Assembly: GCA_004352715.1 (NCBI GenBank)
Contig: SCFE01000036.1
Span: 412,964 to 476,963 of the forward strand
DNA from: Hofstenia miamia
Lineage: Eukaryota; Xenacoelomorpha; Acoela
Reading direction: 5' to 3'
Length of the DNA: 64,000 nucleotides
Shown: in pieces, positions 14,201 to 25,886 of the stretch
How positions within the stretch are numbered: the first letter of the stretch is position 1
Layout of the letters: the number at the start of each line of letters is the position of its first letter
Position numbers and translations under genes: made by a program
Notes under the pieces: generated by a model
What the model was told of the DNA's origin: nothing
Seen by the model: the letters and a program-made list of their open reading frames with translations, nothing else
Database searches by the model: none

Positions 14201-17200
14201 TTATATAAAAATTAAAACCAGTTGTTACTGTGATTTGATATTGTTAGATTTTTAAATAATTACGCAGTAGTTATTTGCAATTTGTTATATTGATTTTGCG
14301 GGAGCTAGAATGGTGGCAAATTGTGTGAATGTTACTACGGATTTATTAAATTAATATAACTGCTAACCTGTCAAGTTGCGTAGTTTTATTCAACGAAATG
14401 GAGAACAATTTCAACTATTACAATAAAATGACTTTAAATGCTTTCACTTCCAATCGGAATGCGTTTTCGTACAAAAGTGGAGTAAGTTAAGCGGTACACG
14501 CTATTTTCAAAGCACGCCCGCAACAATTTGCATAGTGGCTTAAGTAATTCAAATTATTTATTGTTTTAAATTAATGCATTGCTCCCCATCACCACTATAT
14601 TTATAAACGTTGAAAATTTGAGTAAAACAACATTTTTTCAAATACTTTTAAATGCAAGCTCAGATTTGACTACAGTCAATAATATATTATTATTAACAAT
14701 TATATAAATAATAAGAGTCAAAACCAAATTTATTTGAAAATATTTTCTTACAAAACAGAAAATATTCAAACAAAGCTTAGCGTGCAAGAAGTTAATTTAT
14801 TTTTAAGTTTTTACAATTTTTTACATCTTAGTCTCTAATTGGTTCCAAATATTAGATTAAAACTATAGTAAATTATATTTAATCTAGCGGGGAATTGAAT
14901 TTTCAATAATTTGAAAAAACTTTGATTTTGGACTATTTTTATACTTAAATAAATATGAGACAGCAATAACCTGTGCGTGATATAATATTAATAAAAATAT
15001 TAACAGACTTTAAACGCAGCATTTAAGTGATAGGCACTTTAATAACTTGGAGTGAAGCAGCGAATAAAGTTTGATATCTATTCTACCATTAATTTTCTCT
15101 TTATTCAGCAGTAATTTCCTTCCGAAAACAATACCAGCAAATGTCCTACATGTAGGGTTTTGCGGGATATATAGTTCAACAAAGCAATGCAAAATATTCC
15201 TGACAGTTGAATGTACACCTTAAAGTTTAGAAGCTTTTCTAGTGCGGATGCAGATGTCTCCAATTTACTCACAGTGGGAGAAAATCATATTTAACGCAAG
15301 ATTAGAACCTTCGAAGAATTAACTTCGAATTGTCAATTTTTCAAAGGCATCACTATTGTTCATAACAACGTGGAACCAAATCAGAATGTGACGCAGTGTA
15401 GCGTGCTCCTTCATGATGTAATTCTACTATGTTTTAATATCACATGGTCAACTTTGACCTCATAGTTGTCAGCATGTTTTGTATAAATGTACATCAAGAA
15501 GATAATTCCAGCTGTTTCATATCTTCCCCAACTATGCTGAAATCAGGAATTCGCGACAATTTTTTGGCCTTTCCAAAAAAAATATTTTAAATATTTACCA
15601 TTAAATTGTACCAGCAAATATTCTACAGGTTGATTCAGGCGCTTGAAAATAATTCAGCCAATACCGCAGCAAAGGTATCTGTAAGATACTTTGGTTGCCA
15701 TTTTAATATATGTCTTTGAGCCGCATGTCAAAATTGCTATTCTTTAAGGCTATCAGTTCTTGCTTATAACTTCTGTACCGATAGCAGCCTTTTGAAGGAA
15801 TATTTGAACTTTTTTTAGTTTCAGCGGTGTTTCAGTTTTATGGGGCGGCAACCGGAACAGAAAAATAGGTAATTTTGTTTGCTCATTTACTTAGCGCAAA
15901 ACTACTGGCAAGTTGAATATAGTTGTTGGTTAAAAATGTCATTGCGTTTGTGGACTTGAGATTGAATTAGAATTGTAAATTATTACTAGTATTGTAATGC
16001 ATTTAAGAGTGTGATAATAACTACTATTATAGAAATAGTTTAAGACTCTCAATATTGCTTTCGATTACATCCATGGATTACTAAGTAGTAATCCATGTTA
16101 CATCAAAACTATGATTGTACATAATAGAATACTATAGTTTGCACATTTCTGGTTAAGAGTAAAATATGGAACTGTAATTCTAAATAATGCGGTTTCGCTT
16201 GATGGGGCAACTTTCTAGCACATTACTTCGGATAATTAAATGCTTGTAAAATAAGATCTCATCTCCTGGTTCTCTTTCAATTAAATGATTAAGTTCCCTC
16301 AAAAGAATTTGATTTGAATAAAATATTTTTTCAACAAAAAGGTTAAAATATCACACATGCAAAAAATTTTTTTTGCCCCTTCTTTAAGAAGTTTCTCGTA
16401 GCGCTCTTGATCAACATGCTGAAAACTATAAATTTACTTTATAAAATATTAAAGATGAAATTTGTTGAATGTGTTAAGGAAGCTAAGAGGTTTGCATTGG
16501 AATGTGATGTAAGTCAAGATATACTTTATGCAATAAAAGACACTGTTTTGAAATTTGTAAGTAAACAAACATATTGCAATCGGGGAGTTTAGTAGTGACG
16601 TAGCTAAGAGGACTGGAAGGGCTTTGGCTCCTTTTTCTAATTCATTTCAATCCGTCTACAAATGTCTTAATAATTATGGCAGTTCCATTTGACCAACAGT
16701 GGCATCCCTATGAAGAATATTATTACTATGTAAGACGTTTTGCTATGATTTGCTGTGCTGACAATATAAGATCGAATTAATGCAAATCGAACAGCATCAC
16801 CCCTTTCAAAAATACTAGATATTGGTGGGTCTAAGCAATGTATGATATCTCAGATCATTCGAATCATAATGATGACAATCGAATGTTCATGCTTGATCAT
16901 TTGTTTCTTCCACAAAATCTATCTGAAATTCATAGTTTTTCGATAGATGTCGCCTTAGAATATTAATTTCCTAAAAATTTCCTAGTAGTAAGGATTTCTT
17001 GATTGCCTACTTGAATCTGTTTTTAAAATTTTTCAACTTGTTTTCAATTTTTTTCCGAGAGCATTTTAGTTGAATTACCAAATTTTGAAGGGATTTTCCT
17101 AAAATTGATGTCGCTTATTATTAGAAGGCTTTGTTATTAGGAATGCATAGACAAAATATTATATTTTGTTTCGATCGTACATTTTGATGTCCTCACTATT

Positions 17201-20200
17201 ACATTTACATCTTTATCCATGTCAGTCATATTACGTGCGTGTTACAATCCTGTCTTCCATTACAAATTTTCGAAAGCCTCAGCTATTCCATTCTGAGGAC
17301 AGCATTCATGGTCAAATCAATATTTGGAGATTAACAGATTAAAAATAGACTAGAACTTTGTGAATAAGTCAACAAATATTTATGAAGAATTAAAATAATC
17401 GTTCTAAGCAATTCTACCAAGCATTTCTTTCACTACATAGCGCTTCCAAATTTGTGAAATTACCATTTTCTCAGAAGAGTACATTTATAAGTAATTGATA
17501 TTTTTTAAGTCAGCAACCGCTTTTTGAATCAATCTCTACTTCCAGTCGATAGATCTATTGTCGAAGAATTTCCACACTAAGTAATTACAGATTTTCTATT
17601 TCAAACGCAATTTTTCACAATACGGGCAAACCATTTTTGTTGATTTCCGCGCCATTCTATCACTGCGTTGTTTGCAAGAATTGTGTTCACTAAATTGAAG
17701 AATTATACAGATTGAGTCTTTTTTGCATATCCATTGTAGAGCCTGAAAAAGCAAATTTGAAAAAAATTATTTCGACAGCGTCAATGAGAACTAGTAACAT
17801 CATGATCTTGAATTCCGGGATTTTATATGTTAACCCTGTAACCACTAGGAATTTTTCAAAATCTGGGATGACTTCAACAAAAATTTTTTAAACGCTTATA
17901 TCTCACGAAGGTATTAAAAATCTGAATCCACAACAAGATAGAGAATTGTTTCCTTTTTTAGTTTGTGACAACCTCTGACTTTGCCCACTGGCTCACACAC
18001 TTTGTCTACAGAAAACAAGATATTTCAAGGTAGTCTTTGTTCCCATAGGAATTAGAGTGCCTCATTATCATGAAAACTAAGTATGCAAAGAATTTGAATA
18101 TTTTTGCAAAAATCATATTTCTTCTTGAAAAAATATTCTTATTTGCATGTACTTCAGGCACAAGAATAAATTTTAGCAAAAATCTTCATCTTTGGATGCC
18201 CAAGCCCAACCCCATAGATGTGTCCATGTAAATAACGGCTCTTAATATTTCGTAACAGGTTTGGATAAAATTGTTCAAGAATGCGGAGAAATGGATTTTT
18301 ACATAAAGTAATGCTAGTGGACATAGGGTTGTTAATGTGGGATTCAATTCCACAATCCTTAATTTTAAGCCATTATGTTTGCTTAATATCTGCGATAATA
18401 TCTGCAAGCTTAAGACTTGCAATATTAAACAGAGGTAAAGAACGCCAATCTATAAGATTTCGACATTTTCAAACAGGAGAGCCTTAGCAAAACAACGAAT
18501 TCAATATTTCCAATGAATATTTATATGTTTGCCACCAACCATAATCTACAAAAAATATGTTGTACGGCGTTCTAGTGACATGAAGATTAATTGTTGCCAA
18601 TTTTGATATAATATACATAGTATATTGAATTTGAAAATTTATCATGTCACTAAATCTCTTTCTAAGAAACACATGTATCCAAAATGCAATATAGCATTGC
18701 ATTAAATGCACAACTGAAAATTCTAAAACCGTGTACCTCACTGTTATTTCCTCTACAGTTTTAACAATAACCTTAATGAATGAAATGTAGCTATAAGACA
18801 TCGGGATCGCCTATGTATTTATAGGATATTTCACAGCACCGACGCTAATGAATATTGTGACAAATGTTTATATGTAATCCAGAAATGGGAAAATTTCCAA
18901 ATAAGTATGTCGAGATTAATATCCCCCACAAAACTGCAACACAAGTTTACTAGATTGTTTTCTCAGAAGTTAATTTTATATTCTTGATGTAAGTTTATGG
19001 GAGTGCAGGTGGTTAACATCGTTTTGTGGTTTATAATTCTCGATAAAACAGCTCTTATTGCTAAGCAAAAATATGCAACAAAACAGTTTATTTCAGTCAT
19101 TAGCTACGAACATAGACTAAGCAAATACATTTCTTATATTGTTTGTATAAAAATTTGCTTAACGAAATCAAGAGTCAATGAAATATATTTGTATAGAAGT
19201 TACAATTTTAACTTCTATGCAAATACATTTCATTGAAATAAAATAATATATAAACAAATCAATAATTTAAATACAAAATATTTTATATTTTGCTTTTTTA
19301 ATTTGGTAATAGGCTTCAACAACAAGCTATCCTCTAAATAACCAACATTGATAAATTGATGGATTATCATAGATGATCTTGCAGCGTAGAAATTTGTTTT
19401 CTTTCAAGAACTATGTTATACTATAGCCACAAAGGTAGATTTTTACCTTTAAGACTACAACTACAATTTCAAAGTACTCTTTAGGAATGGCCAGCATTTG
19501 AAATTTAAATTCATAAAATTGAATATCTAATGGGAGATAGCAATAAAGCAACATGAAAAAAAATTAAAATGGAATTCAATGATATTAGATGCAACTAGAA
19601 AGTAATTATTATGTTCAATACTAAATTAGGATTTTATAAGCATTCAATTAATATCCAACTAATATTCAGCGCTATCTAATTTGGCGAGTTACATTTTGAT
19701 GGTCCTACAATCTCGTCAATGAATATGCCATCTATTGTCGAATGCAGAAAACAAATTTTTGAAAAACAGGTAAAATACCATTCCATTGGAAAAATGTTTC
19801 TATTAATTAATAAGGTTAAGTCTTGAGGACATTTACTAGAAGTAAACTTTAACAATTCCTCACATAATTGAGTATTACTTACTTGTAGTTCAACTACAAT
19901 AGCATTCAATTAGTAACCGTATTTTGTAAGTGGGTCTGACACAAATACATGTAGTTTAGTAATTCGTTAAATGGAAATCTGTCACAATTGTCAACTTTAA
20001 TATTCTTCGGCGCATCAAACAAATTCCCAGATTGCATAAAATTACAATGCTAAATTCAAACGGAACCATCAGCATTACTAGCTAATAAATGATAATCACA
20101 TTTTCTTGGGTTTTTATGCATGCCATAGCATTGAGATAAAATATGCATGGGAGCAACAAACCTTTTACATATTCTTATATAAGTTGCTACAGAAAGTTAC

Positions 20201-20805
20201 AGTAAACTTTCGGTGAATACATATACATACTTTAAACTCTAAACTATCATGAACCTTATACAGCCTTTTGATTTTGGGTGACTTTTTATTACTACTAATA
20301 AAGGTATCACAAACTCTTTTCCTTACCTATCAATTATTTTGGGGGGGGAGTCTTGATTTTTGAAGAAAATTGAAAGAAATTTCATGTTTTTTTAAAACAA
20401 TAAAAACTCTTATGTACCACATGTAAGAAAACCTTCAAAAAAATTAGAACTAACTGTAGCCGCCATTGTCAACACCATTCAACATGGTTAATTAAATTTA
20501 CAATATGCCTACCAATGGATCAGTTCTGAGCTATGAAAAGGCTCTTAATCCGCCGCCACTTTTATAGCTGACATGTGATGATCGTGCCGAAAATTTTCGA
20601 ATTTGGAAGCAAAAGTTCTATATTTTCTTTATTGTTTCAGGATTAGAACACGCTGATGAATCTGTGAAGAAGGCAACACTATTGAATTTCATGGGTGTTG
20701 CAGCAGTTAGAACATATATTTGTTTGCGACAAAATTATCTATTAGTACTTAACAACAAACATATGTGAGAGAGATAAAACACAATTATTTTCATCAACTT
20801 AAGAA
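11285..20805. other. Long AT-rich region without a supported gene
   Basis: About 9.5 kb of AT-rich DNA. An (AAT)n run lies at 11849-11889. The stretch around 11.7-12.5 kb is somewhat less AT-rich but unassigned. Weak exon candidates next to consensus donors were seen on the plus strand (12824-12921 before CAG|GTGAGG; 13336-13404 before CAG|GTAAAA, which encodes a CCGY-G-P run reminiscent of a tetraspanin loop; 16407-16555 before GTAAGT) and on the minus strand (19676-19909). None could be linked into a gene model with consistent phase. Confidence 0.5.
11849..11889. repeat. (AAT)n microsatellite
   Basis: Trinucleotide AAT run with one TGA interruption. Confidence 0.9.
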
Positions 20806-20943
20806 TTTTGGCATAAATTCTAAATGGCAATGAAAAATTTTACAAAAAAGTAAGCTTTGTATGGCTCCTTTGTTTTAGTTATTGCATAGATGAAAAAAGC
20901 TTAATATAGCCTATTTATACTAGTACAGTTTTTGCAAACATTT
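20806..20943 (+). repeat. 138-bp repeat, copy 1 (see 21722-21859)
   Basis: Sequence starting TTTTGGCATAAATTC and ending GCAAACATTT is repeated without visible difference 916 bp downstream, immediately after a single n at 21721. This is probably a redundant contig end and not a biological duplication. Confidence 0.85.
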
Positions 20944-21439
20944 CAATTCAATTCAGAGATACAAACATTCTTAAAATATACCGCTAATAATGACAACATT
21001 AAATTTTTGAGCATTTCAAATTGATATTACCAATAAGAAGAAATTTTGTCTAAAGTTCTGCTTTAATATCATATTAAAAATATGTGAAAAGAAATGCTCC
21101 CTCGTGCTGAGGAACTCAAAAAGCACTGGTCGAAAAGGGTTTACCCGGTTCTAGTATTAAGATCATTAGGAATGTAGCACATAAAATCTAGACCTAAGTT
21201 AATCCTCTGCTATGCTTACTGAGGTTGCTAGAATTAGGGTCTATGCAAACGACTAATATATTTTTATATAAAATCGGCGATAGCTACTCATTATATAAAC
21301 AAAAACTATTTGGGATTTTTATATGAAAAAATTTGGCTATAAGGCCGCAACCCTTTAAAAATTTCTAGAACGCCTACTCTTTTAGTTAATGTTAAGATTG
21401 TTTTCTTTTTCTCGAATTTTCCGATGTTCAGTATCAGTG
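20944..21439. other. AT-rich non-coding stretch
   Basis: No recognisable feature. Confidence 0.5.
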
Positions 21440-21690
21440 CGTATCACCCTCATTACCTCGTAGAGGAGGTATGGTTTTCATCTACGTTGATTTATCTGTC
21501 TGTTTGTTTGCTTCTTTGTTTGTCTGATTGTCAGCAGAACTTAAAAAAAAGAATGCATGGATCTTTTTGAAGGAAATTCTCTAGATAAGTAGTGGCCTAA
21601 CTTAGATCCCATTAGTTTCTTACTAATCTTAGTTTTGTCATAACCCTGACTACATTCTTACTTGGCAGATATATTTGCAGTTTCTCGTTG
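21440..21690 (+). repeat. Possible dispersed repeat with GGAGGTATG/TGTCTGTTTG motif
   Basis: Contains GTAGAGGAGGTATGG, then a TCTGTCTGTTTGTTTG run and an AAAAAAGAATGCATGGAT block. This order is familiar from widespread invertebrate interspersed repeats. It is bounded by a TA run and a single n (21721). Family not named; no copy elsewhere in this window. Confidence 0.35.
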
Positions 21691-21696
21691 TCATGT

Positions 21697-21720
21697 ATAT
21701 ATATATATATATATATATAT
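21697..21720. repeat. (TA)n microsatellite
   Basis: TA run ending at the single n at 21721. Confidence 0.9.
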
Positions 21721-21721
21721 N

Positions 21722-21859
21722 TTTTGGCATAAATTCTAAATGGCAATGAAAAATTTTACAAAAAAGTAAGCTTTGTATGGCTCCTTTGTTTTAGTTATTG
21801 CATAGATGAAAAAAGCTTAATATAGCCTATTTATACTAGTACAGTTTTTGCAAACATTT
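21722..21859 (+). repeat. 138-bp repeat, copy 2
   Basis: Same sequence as 20806-20943, offset 916. It starts exactly at the single n. Confidence 0.85.
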
Positions 21860-22139
21860 TCACTTAGTTCTAAAAGCCTCAAAATTTCTCAAGAGAAATC
21901 TATCAATCAAGTTAGCATCAGGTGAGTCGGGTGGCTGTGGCAAAAGTACAATCCATTGTCTTTGACCCACGTTTGATGTAATTATAAAAATGTTTCTTTT
22001 CACTTGTGTTAACGATTTCGTCATTTCCTTTGTTGTATGGTTGGATCTATAGCATTAAGTTTTTCAAAATTTGACTATCATTCGTTTTCACACTAGATGG
22101 CACTGGTACAAATAACATTTCAAATACTATAGGAATTTG

Positions 22140-22600
22140 TACCATACGCAACCGGCTAATATCCCGATTCATGGATCGTAGAACAACATAGCGCAAACCC
22201 TCATACCTCAAAATCGACAAAAGAATTTTTTACAAATTATAATATTCAAGTCATGCAATGGCCGCCGAATTCGCCAGATTTAGTACCCATAGAGAACTTC
22301 GTATGGCAGATTCTGAAGGATTTTGTCGAAAAAAAATCACACAAATCTGAAAGAATTAAAGAGTTACATCTTTAAATCGCAACATCATATAACTCAAGAA
22401 GTTAGAGGTCGTTTAATGGATTCAGTTTCAAGACGTTTATCTGCGTGTCACGCTTTGCATGGCATACTTGGCAATTAACTTTGTCACCAGGTTACAAGCT
22501 CAAGCTGAGATAATCATATTTTCAAAAATATTTTATAAGCCTCTATTTGTTTTTCGTTTGTTATCAAAAATTGTTTTTAAAATGTGGCCACTTTTTTGAC
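22140..22600 (+). pseudogene. Tc1-like transposase relic
   Basis: The plus strand encodes the C-terminal half of a Tc1/mariner transposase. A degraded second catalytic block (EQHSANPHTSK, normally xDNAxxHTA) is followed by QWPPNSPDLVPIENFVWQ, where the PIEN Glu is the third catalytic residue of the D34E type. The second catalytic Asp is lost and a stop follows about 30 codons after IEN. At 22582-22604 the motif GTGGCCACTTTTTTGACGTGAG is the kind of CAC/GTG-rich end found in Tc1 inverted repeats; a partner left end was not identified. Distinct from the mariner relic at 5.4 kb by its Glu and spacing. Confidence 0.7.
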
Positions 22601-22604
22601 GTGA

Positions 22605-22625
22605 GCTATATATATATATATATTT
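22605..22625. repeat. (TA)n microsatellite
   Basis: Short TA run next to the Tc1 relic, possibly grown from its TA target site. Confidence 0.8.
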
Positions 22626-23271
22626 GTGCTTTCACTTGAAATAACTACCAGTTTCTGTTAACAAATTGGCAGGATCAGTTTAGCAAAAAAAAATTTTCGA
22701 ACCAAAACTCGTAGCAATTGTTTCCTCTTTTTTTACGAATTGAAGAAACGTTTGAAGTCTTGTAGTCCTCAGTAATTTGGATAGTTTTTTCTTATGCTTT
22801 CCAGATGATTGGTGGCTGTCTACAAAATATCTTTTGTCATGCTTAATAATAATGTAAAAAAAATAAAGCAGGTCCATTTTAAGGGTGCATTGGAACATAG
22901 AACAACTAAAATACCAATGTCAATTAACTGTTTAAGTTGAAATTGCAAAGTTAATTATTTGAAAATACAGCAATTAATTAGGTCATTTAGTAGATAAGTA
23001 GCTTAAATACAACTTTGCGCACAACCTTTCTTGATTTAATGACGGAAACAACCAAAGCTAAAAGTGTGTCTGTGATTCCAGCTTTGTTAAAGCCAAATTT
23101 GAAAAGTTAAATTGGTTCTCCTTTTGCACACAACCTTTTATGATTTAATTATTGCATGTATTTACATAATTGATAAAATTGCACGCGTTGTTTCAAACTA
23201 GGTATTTTTCCTTAAATATATATTATTATAATATTCCTTTCTAAAGGCGCCCTATTAAAAAGAAACGTCTT
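22626..23271. other. AT-rich non-coding stretch
   Basis: Includes two diverged copies of a CTTTxGCxCACAACCTTT motif (23013-23032 and 23121-23140), otherwise nothing recognised. Confidence 0.45.
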
Positions 23272-24026
23272 TACCCAGTAAACAGAACTGTCGTAACGAC
23301 GTCGCTGAACTACATAATAACGGCACTAAAACGCCATTACAAAACAACGTATTTTCACAATAAAACGACAAACTATCAATAAAACTGTAGTTTTTAAGCA
23401 ATCTTTCTTCAAATTTTCATAAGAGTCAAAGCAATTTATTGCAAAAAATCTTTGGTACAAGACTATAAACTAAAAACTATTTACAAAATAATAGTAACAT
23501 ATATATGTATAATTGTGTGGTGTGTGTTTTCTAAATTTTTTGTAGTAAATTTCCATTTTAATTTCATGGTCTAAGTTATTCCAAATTTTAGTTGCTATGT
23601 GGTGAAAACTATTTGAATGTTTATCTAAGCATAAAAATTTTTGAGAACGTTCAATTAACTTAATATATTGTTTTAAAAATGAAAGAGAAGGTGTACCAGA
23701 TTTACACTTAAATAATATTGATACCATATGTATTTGAATTCTGTAATAAAGAGCTTATATTTTATATTGAATTCGATAGACGGATGAACTGTCATGTTTT
23801 TGCGCAAAGTTAAGTGTTTTAAGAGACAGAAGTATGCGATATTTTGAATTTATGTTTGTAAAGAGAAATGAGCAATTTTGAAAATGAGATAAACAAAAAG
23901 AATTTATTAATTGTTTGTGATATATATTTGAGACGTTTCGCAGATGGTAAAGATACCTAACTCCAGAAGCCATTTTTTTAATTTTATTTATTAAAAATTG
24001 TTCGAAATTTAAATCATTGTCAATCT

Positions 24027-24050
24027 NNNNNNNNNNNNNNNNNNNNNNNN
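24027..24050. other. Assembly gap (24 N)
   Basis: Run of N inside the LINE. Confidence 0.99.
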
Positions 24051-24653
24051 CCTTTACTTTTTCCCAAAAATTTATAAATGTATCGCCATTTTTCGTTTGT
24101 ATTGCTTAATTTATCGAAGAACCTTTTCTGTTTTAAGGCAGATTTTTTATTTCTTAATTGTTTAATTATCTTCTTTTCATAATTAGTCCAATTAGTTGTT
24201 GTCGGCTCTGTTTTAGCGAGTTCAAACAATTTTCTTTTAATGCTTACTTGTTCACGTATATAATTATCATCGGCATTTGATAAAGCAAATTTTCGCCCCT
24301 TTAATTTTACTTTGCGGTACTTAATTGGTGCCGCTTTATTCATTGCATTGCACATTTCTTTTGAGATATAATTAATCACACTAGATCCAGATTTTAATGT
24401 GTATATGACCCGCCACTAATCCGCACTATAAACGCCACTCAAACAATTCAACGCCTATTAAACACTAATACACCACAGAAACGACGTCGTTACAACAATT
24501 CCATGTCTACTGGGTAGATCCCTGCGGAAAAGTGTCCCGTGGCTAATGGAGCGTCACTGCTCATTGTATTGGTTGTAATATATTTTACTGGTAGGTTGAA
24601 TTTATAAAAAGGCAAATAGATATTATCCAACCAAAACATTGTGAACTAATTTG
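24051..24653. repeat. 603-bp redundant copy of 25242-25844
   Basis: Appears identical to 25242-25844 at constant offset 1191. It is bounded by an N run on the left and a single n (24656) on the right, so it is most likely a contained contig placed twice. Confidence 0.85.
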
Positions 24654-25886
24654 TANATTAGATTTTATTTGCTGTGATATTGACAAAATTGCATCTTGAG
24701 TGCTAAACCCATTACGGAAACCAAATTGTTTTTTCGAAAGAATATTTTCAGATATCAAATATGCATTTATTTGATTATTTAATAATAATTATTCCAATAG
24801 TTTACTGAAAAGATGGCCAATGCAAATTGGCCTATAATGTTGTGCGTTTAAAGGATCGCCTTTTTATATACAGGGCGTATGTCTGATTTCTTAAATATAT
24901 CAGGGAATTCATTATCAATAATACATTGGTTAAATGCGAATAGAAGATGTTTACTAAAGATATGAAAATAACGTTTAATAATAAAGATTGGAAGATTATA
25001 GGATGCAGTTGATTTATTTGTGTCTAAATTTTTTATTATGGTTTCTAGTTCATTTGCATTTATGAGTCTAAAAGAAAAGTATGATTTTCTTGAGAAGTTA
25101 TTAATATTTGTCTTTCTCTTATATTGGGGAATATTGAAATTGCCAAGTTCCTTAAATGTTGCATTTAGATGGTCTATTAGTCTTGTTTTTTTCGTTGTAA
25201 TTTTGTTATCAATACTTAATTCGTTAATGTCAGTTGAAAGTCCTTTACTTTTTCCCAAAAATTTATAAATGTATCGCCATTTTTCGTTTGTATTGCTTAA
25301 TTTATCGAAGAACCTTTTCTGTTTTAAGGCAGATTTTTTATTTCTTAATTGTTTAATTATCTTCTTTTCATAATTAGTCCAATTAGTTGTTGTCGGCTCT
25401 GTTTTAGCGAGTTCAAACAATTTTCTTTTAATGCTTACTTGTTCACGTATATAATTATCATCGGCATTTGATAAAGCAAATTTTCGCCCCTTTAATTTTA
25501 CTTTGCGGTACTTAATTGGTGCCGCTTTATTCATTGCATTGCACATTTCTTTTGAGATATAATTAATCACACTAGATCCAGATTTTAATGTGTATATGAC
25601 CCGCCACTAATCCGCACTATAAACGCCACTCAAACAATTCAACGCCTATTAAACACTAATACACCACAGAAACGACGTCGTTACAACAATTCCATGTCTA
25701 CTGGGTAGATCCCTGCGGAAAAGTGTCCCGTGGCTAATGGAGCGTCACTGCTCATTGTATTGGTTGTAATATATTTTACTGGTAGGTTGAATTTATAAAA
25801 AGGCAAATAGATATTATCCAACCAAAACATTGTGAACTAATTTGAAAGATGGTACGCATGTTTTTTGTTGTTAACTTAATTATTAC

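Larger units (their letters stand above)
23470..25570 (-). pseudogene. 5'-truncated LINE ORF2 (RT to C-terminus), broken
   Basis: Reading right to left, 25570-24848 encodes the linker after the endonuclease and the start of RT (ending near DIRPVYKK, an RT domain 1-2 motif). 24847-24657 continues in shifted frames with an HLFSKLLE-like block and a KQFGFRNGFSTQDA block (RT motif 2 region). 23973-23755 and 23727-23470 resemble the C-terminal region (ATKIWNNLDHEIK, as in WNxLPxxIK). The catalytic SGVPQGSVLGP and FADD blocks are absent because the middle is missing at the N run and the n at 24656. The endonuclease domain is missing, as expected for 5' truncation. Non-functional; the clade was not resolved. 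Confidence 0.7.
23272..25707. mobile_element. TIR-bounded element (MITE-like) containing a LINE
   Basis: The left end, 23272-23304, and right end, 25672-25707, form an imperfect terminal inverted repeat. Both start TACCCAGTA and both reach GTAACGACGTCG after a short region with a 3-nt length difference. The outermost TA may be the target dinucleotide. About 120 bp of arm on each side flanks a minus-strand LINE fragment. The simplest reading is a small MITE into which a 5'-truncated LINE inserted. The internal stretch 24051-24656 duplicates 25242-25844 and is probably an assembly artefact, so the real element is shorter than shown. Confidence 0.6.
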
